Positions 61,150-64,000 of a stretch of 64,000 bases of DNA are shown piece by piece. Numbering within the stretch: position 1 is the first letter of the stretch; each line of letters starts with the position of its first letter. The position numbers and the translations under genes are program-made. The notes beneath the pieces were generated by a model. That model worked only from the letters and a program-made list of their open reading frames with translations, had not been told where the DNA came from and ran no database searches. Origin of the DNA: Pseudobythopirellula maris (GTDB lineage Bacteria; Planctomycetota; Planctomycetia; Pirellulales; Lacipirellulaceae); assembly GCF_007859945.1 (NCBI RefSeq), contig NZ_SJPQ01000005.1, positions 58,121-122,120 on the forward strand. The letters are read 5' to 3'.

Positions 61150-62106
61150 ATGCCCCGTCCGACACTCATGCGGATCGCCGTTCCGAAGGACTTTGATTTC
61201 GTCCGGGCCGTCTGCTCCTACGGCTACTTCCTGTTGGCGCCGAACCTCTGGCGGCCCGAAACGCTGTCGTTGCTCCGGGTGTTCGACCCGGCCGAGGGGG
61301 GGCTTGAGGGCGAGCGGCTGAGCACAGAGATCGACCAGCCTGGCGGCCGGGGCGCCCCCGTGCGGGTCCGCTGCGACCGGCCCTTGGCGGCCGCCGAGCG
61401 GGCCTTCGTGCGGCGGGCGCTCGCTCGGATGCTGCGCGTCGAAGACGATCTTGCCCGTTGGCGACGGCTGAACCCGGCCGCCAAGCGGCGCGGCTTCGGC
61501 AGGCTGTTCCGCTCGCCAACGCTGTTCGAGGACATGGTCAAGACGATCACCAGTTGCAACGTCGGCTGGACGAGCACCATCCGCATGAACGAGCTGCTCG
61601 TCGAGCTCGTGGGCGAGGGGGCGTTCCCCACGGCCGAGCGGCTGGCGCGCTGGACCCCGGCCCGGCTGCAGAAGCGTTGCCGGGTGGGCTATCGGGCCAA
61701 GCGGATCATCGGCCTGGCGCGGCGATTCGACCGCGGCGAGGTCGACCCCGTCTGGTTCGAATCGCCCCAGCGTTCGACCGACGAGCTGCGCGAAGCGATC
61801 CTCGCCCTCGACGGCTTCGGGCCGTACGCCGCGGCCAACGTGCTGCAGACGCTCGGCCACTACGACCACCTGCCGATCGACACCGAGACCTACCGCCACT
61901 ACTGCCACATGACGGGTCGCAGCAGGCCGGCCAACGACAAAGAGCTCGACCCGCTGATCGAAGCCCGTTACGCACGGTTCGGGCCTTACCCGTTCTTGGC
62001 GTACTGGTTTGAGCTTTGGCGCGATTACGAGCGTCGTCACGGCGACGCCTGGACCTGGGAGCCCCGAACCACGGGTCGGAGTTTCACGGCGTCAAAACTG
62101 AAGTAA
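61150..62106 (+). CDS. HhH-GPD DNA glycosylase, AlkA/OGG-like
   Basis: The 318-aa protein has an N-terminal beta region ([20 protein letters not shown]) as in AlkA and OGG1. The helical part holds [20 protein letters not shown] and the HhH motif [18 protein letters not shown]. The catalytic Asp lies in [11 protein letters not shown], and there is no Lys in the hairpin, so it is predicted monofunctional (base removal without lyase activity). It lacks the Fe-S cysteines of Nth. The likely substrates, alkylated or oxidised purines, cannot be told from the sequence. ATG 61150 was chosen; 61168 is possible. Confidence 0.85.
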   Translation: MPRPTLMRIAVPKDFDFVRAVCSYGYFLLAPNLWRPETLSLLRVFDPAEGGLEGERLSTEIDQPGGRGAPVRVRCDRPLAAAERAFVRRALARMLRVEDDLARWRRLNPAAKRRGFGRLFRSPTLFEDMVKTITSCNVGWTSTIRMNELLVELVGEGAFPTAERLARWTPARLQKRCRVGYRAKRIIGLARRFDRGEVDPVWFESPQRSTDELREAILALDGFGPYAAANVLQTLGHYDHLPIDTETYRHYCHMTGRSRPANDKELDPLIEARYARFGPYPFLAYWFELWRDYERRHGDAWTWEPRTTGRSFTASKLK

Positions 62107-62178
62107 GCTTGCGGGACGGCTTGGGGCCCCGCGCCCTCACAATCCCTACGTTCACCCACGACCGGCCCCCAACCGCGT

Positions 62179-62805
62179 TTGGGCGGGGCTATCTCGAACT
62201 CAATCGGCGCTTTGTATCCTCCGCTGGTCCAGACCGTTTTCTGCCGCGATATGACCGAGCGTCAGGCGCTCGCCGCCGGCAGGCTGCTGGCCAAGGTGTG
62301 GCCGAAGCCGGAGAAGGGGCCCCGCGAACGGGCCGCCCAAGTGCTGCAGCGCGGACGCGACTACGAGGGGCCCGACGAGCGCGGGCCGCGGTCGCTGATC
62401 ATTTATGAGGGCGACCGGCTCGACGGCGAACGGGTGACCGCCCACGCGCTGGTCTTCCCGCGGCTCGTCCGTTTCACGGGAGTCGGAGAGCAGGAGGTGC
62501 TCGGCCTCTCGCTCGTGGCGGCCGACCCCGACTGCCGAGGCCAGGGTCTCGGCGCCGCGGTCGTGCGGGCCGCGTTCGACTTGGTCGACGAGGGCTTCTG
62601 CCGCTTCGCTTACTTCCAGACGAGCAACGAGGTGCTGCCGTTCTACCAGCGCATGGGGGCCGTTCGCGCCGAGAACCGGGTGTTCAACTCGCTGAGCGAC
62701 ATCGACCCCACCGCCGACCCGTTTTGGGATGAGGCCCGCGTGCGTTACCCGAAGGGCGACGCCTGGCCGACAGGCGAGATCGACCTGCTGGGTCCGGGGT
62801 ACTGA
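62179..62805 (+). CDS. GNAT family acetyltransferase
   Basis: The product is about 208 aa. The start is uncertain: ATG 62251 would remove the first beta strand and helix, so TTG 62179 or TTG 62212 is preferred. Motif A is LSLVAADPDCRGQGLGAAVV, with RGQGLG for acetyl-CoA binding; motif B is FAYFQTSNEVLPFYQRMGAV, with the Tyr general acid. The acceptor is unknown. It is convergent with the following glycosyltransferase gene. Confidence 0.8.
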   Translation: MGGAISNSIGALYPPLVQTVFCRDMTERQALAAGRLLAKVWPKPEKGPRERAAQVLQRGRDYEGPDERGPRSLIIYEGDRLDGERVTAHALVFPRLVRFTGVGEQEVLGLSLVAADPDCRGQGLGAAVVRAAFDLVDEGFCRFAYFQTSNEVLPFYQRMGAVRAENRVFNSLSDIDPTADPFWDEARVRYPKGDAWPTGEIDLLGPGY

Positions 62806-62835
62806 CGACGCCCCGATTCGCACCCTCGTGCGTTT

Positions 62836-63927
62836 TTAATCCCCGGTCATTGACCGGGGGCTAAATAACATCGCGTCGATCGCCGCGGCCGCTTCTTCGG
62901 TGCCGTCGAACGACTCGGTTTTGTTGGCGAAGTTCGCGCGGAAGCCTTCGCGGTTCTGCATGAAGGCCGCGAAGTCGTCGGCCCCCACACGCTCGATCGC
63001 CCGCCAGTCGCCGTAGCCCATTTGCTTGAGGAAATGGGCGTTGATGCACTGCTCGTGGTGCTTTTGTTCCGGCAGGGCGAAGAACGGCTTGCCGAAGTAG
63101 AGCGCCTCGCCGAGAAGCTGGTTGCCGGCCGCGGCGATCACCGCGTCGCAGCCCGCCAGGTCGTCGAGGAAACCGCTCTCGCTGATCTCGCAGAACGTCA
63201 GCTTGCCGCGCGGCGCCCGCGGGCCGAGGCCGTACACACGCACCGGCGTGTCGAGGCCTTCGAGCATGTCGAGGATCCGCGGCGGGGTCGCCTTGCGGAG
63301 GTACGTCAGCAGGTGCTCGCCGCGGGTCGGCGTGCGGTCTCGCAGCGCGGGCCGAAGCAACGGGCCGACCTGCGTCACGTTCTCGCAGCCCCTGCGCAGC
63401 GGCGGCTTGTAGAACGCCGAGACAACGGTCTTCTCTTGGCCGATGCCGAACATCCAAACCGCCCAGCTCATGGCCCACGCCCACCAACGCAACCTGAGCG
63501 GCAGCGACGACAAGTCGTAGGTCGTCATGAAGTGCTGGTGGTCGAGGCTCAGCACCGGCACGCCCACGCGCCGCGCGGCCCGCGGCATGAGCGGCTCGAA
63601 ATCGGCCACCACCAAGTCGGGGCGGTCCGAGCGCAGCCGCTTCTCCAGCGTGCTGGTGTGCCGGCCAAGCCGCACCCACAGGGCGAGCCCCTCACGGATG
63701 GTGCGCAGCAGGGCGAGCTTCTTCTCGGTGTAACAAAACCGCAGGCCGGGGATCTCGACCACCTCGACCTCGGGGTCGTCGGCGTACTCCTTGCTCAAGA
63801 ACGCCAGCGCGTCGTGCGAGGTGAACAGCACCATGCGGTGCTCGCCGCGCAGCCGCTCGACCATCGAGCGGGCACGAGCGGCGTGGCCGCGGCCCTCGCC
63901 CATCACGCTGAAGTAAATCGTGGCCAC
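62836..63927 (-). CDS. Glycosyltransferase family protein (MJ1255/VC2487-like, GT-B fold)
   Basis: The 363-aa protein starts MATIYFSVMGEGRGHAARAR, the nucleotide-sugar acceptor loop of GT-B enzymes of the MurG/MJ1255 type. The C-terminal half holds a glycosyl-binding motif, DAVIAAAGNQLLGEALYFGK, with the downstream FFALPEQKHHEQCINAHFLK. There is no signal peptide and no transmembrane helix, though the central WWAWAMSWAVWMFGIG stretch is hydrophobic and may touch the membrane. The acceptor and sugar are unknown. The palindrome CCCCGGTCATTGACCGGGG overlaps its 3' end. Confidence 0.85.
   Translation of the reverse strand: MATIYFSVMGEGRGHAARARSMVERLRGEHRMVLFTSHDALAFLSKEYADDPEVEVVEIPGLRFCYTEKKLALLRTIREGLALWVRLGRHTSTLEKRLRSDRPDLVVADFEPLMPRAARRVGVPVLSLDHQHFMTTYDLSSLPLRLRWWAWAMSWAVWMFGIGQEKTVVSAFYKPPLRRGCENVTQVGPLLRPALRDRTPTRGEHLLTYLRKATPPRILDMLEGLDTPVRVYGLGPRAPRGKLTFCEISESGFLDDLAGCDAVIAAAGNQLLGEALYFGKPFFALPEQKHHEQCINAHFLKQMGYGDWRAIERVGADDFAAFMQNREGFRANFANKTESFDGTEEAAAAIDAMLFSPRSMTGD
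62840..62865. repeat. Palindrome CCCCGGTCATTGACCGGGG, sister of the 59895 copy
   Basis: The nine-base arms pair perfectly and the flank GGCTAAAT matches the flank of the copy at 59895-59922. It overlaps the last codons of the glycosyltransferase gene. Confidence 0.6.
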
Positions 63928-63968
63928 GGGGCGAAAAAGGGTAGGGGGGATAGAGCGGAAGATTTATC

Positions 63969-63994
63969 CCCCTCCCCCGCTTGCGGGGGAGGGG
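63969..63994. repeat. C/G-rich palindrome at the window end
   Basis: CCCCTCCCCCGC and GCGGGGGAGGGG pair perfectly around TT, followed by CTAGGG. It may be another REP-like element or a terminator of a gene to the right; there is no T-run. A similar GGGG-rich block (GGGTAGGGGG) stands at 63940. Confidence 0.5.
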
Positions 63995-64000
63995 CTAGGG

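Noticed and set aside
62836..62865. Terminator at the 3' end of the glycosyltransferase gene
   Set aside because: The palindrome overlaps coding sequence and is not followed by a T-run in the right direction; it matches the repeat family at 59895.

Overview
The window looks like chromosome of a planctomycete, most likely order Pirellulales (Lacipirellulaceae-like). The reasons are the high GC, several secreted proteins that share a dockerin-like segment (consensus GDYNxNGxVDAADFTVWRD) followed by a PEP-CTERM tail (VPEP, hydrophobic helix, Arg cluster), a planctomycete-style multihaem cytochrome, and short palindromic repeats between genes. This placement is inference from family content, not from a marker-gene tree.

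Layout. 1-10 kb: 3' end of a multihaem cytochrome gene, an Asn/Arg/Asp-repeat secreted protein with a clear terminator, a PEP-CTERM matrixin-like protease, an AIM24 protein, two small membrane proteins, and a NucS-like nuclease gene bracketed by two 132-bp palindromic direct repeats. 10.6-22.2 kb (all minus strand): a beta-ketoacyl synthase homologue lacking its catalytic Cys, a terminator, then nusA, infB (TTG start), rbfA, a HhH-GPD-like protein with a histone-H1-like tail, a TPR protein and yebC. 22.2-27 kb: three exported proteins, two with PEP-CTERM tails. 27.1-31.2 kb: fatty-acid cluster rpmF-fabD-fabG-acpP-fabF, with its own promoter and terminator around acpP.

31.9-46.3 kb: small conserved protein, Ser/Pro-rich lipoprotein, Mn-type superoxide dismutase, a degenerate HD-GYP/PAS/GGDEF signalling protein, gltX, a membrane-anchored vWA protein, a NitT/TauT-type ABC permease and ATPase (with a 35-bp perfect inverted repeat between them), and an Amt ammonium transporter. 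46.6-51.5 kb: tRNA-Cys(GCA) with its terminator. Its 3' end and terminator are repeated in degenerate form about 4.7 kb away, bracketing a TPR-gene fragment and one large beta-solenoid membrane protein that contains an exact-period 147-bp tandem array. This looks like a small island or its remnant. 51.9-64 kb: a clan GH-L-like glycoside hydrolase, a double-DTG aspartic-protease-like PEP-CTERM protein, another PEP-CTERM protein, a K+ channel, a 58-aa membrane peptide, an overlapping nucleotidyltransferase/helical-protein pair (toxin-antitoxin-like), accD, an AlkA/OGG-type glycosylase, a GNAT protein and a glycosyltransferase.

Functional themes are housekeeping (translation, fatty-acid synthesis from accD to fabF), nitrogen uptake (amt, ABC), and an exported, probably sorted, set of hydrolases. 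No exosortase, integrase, transposase or CRISPR array was seen. The most unusual signals are the tRNA-Cys-bounded repeat-protein island, the nuclease between paired 132-bp palindromes, the catalytically altered ketosynthase beside nusA, the dead-looking HhH-GPD/H1-tail fusion, and the nucleotidyltransferase pair.
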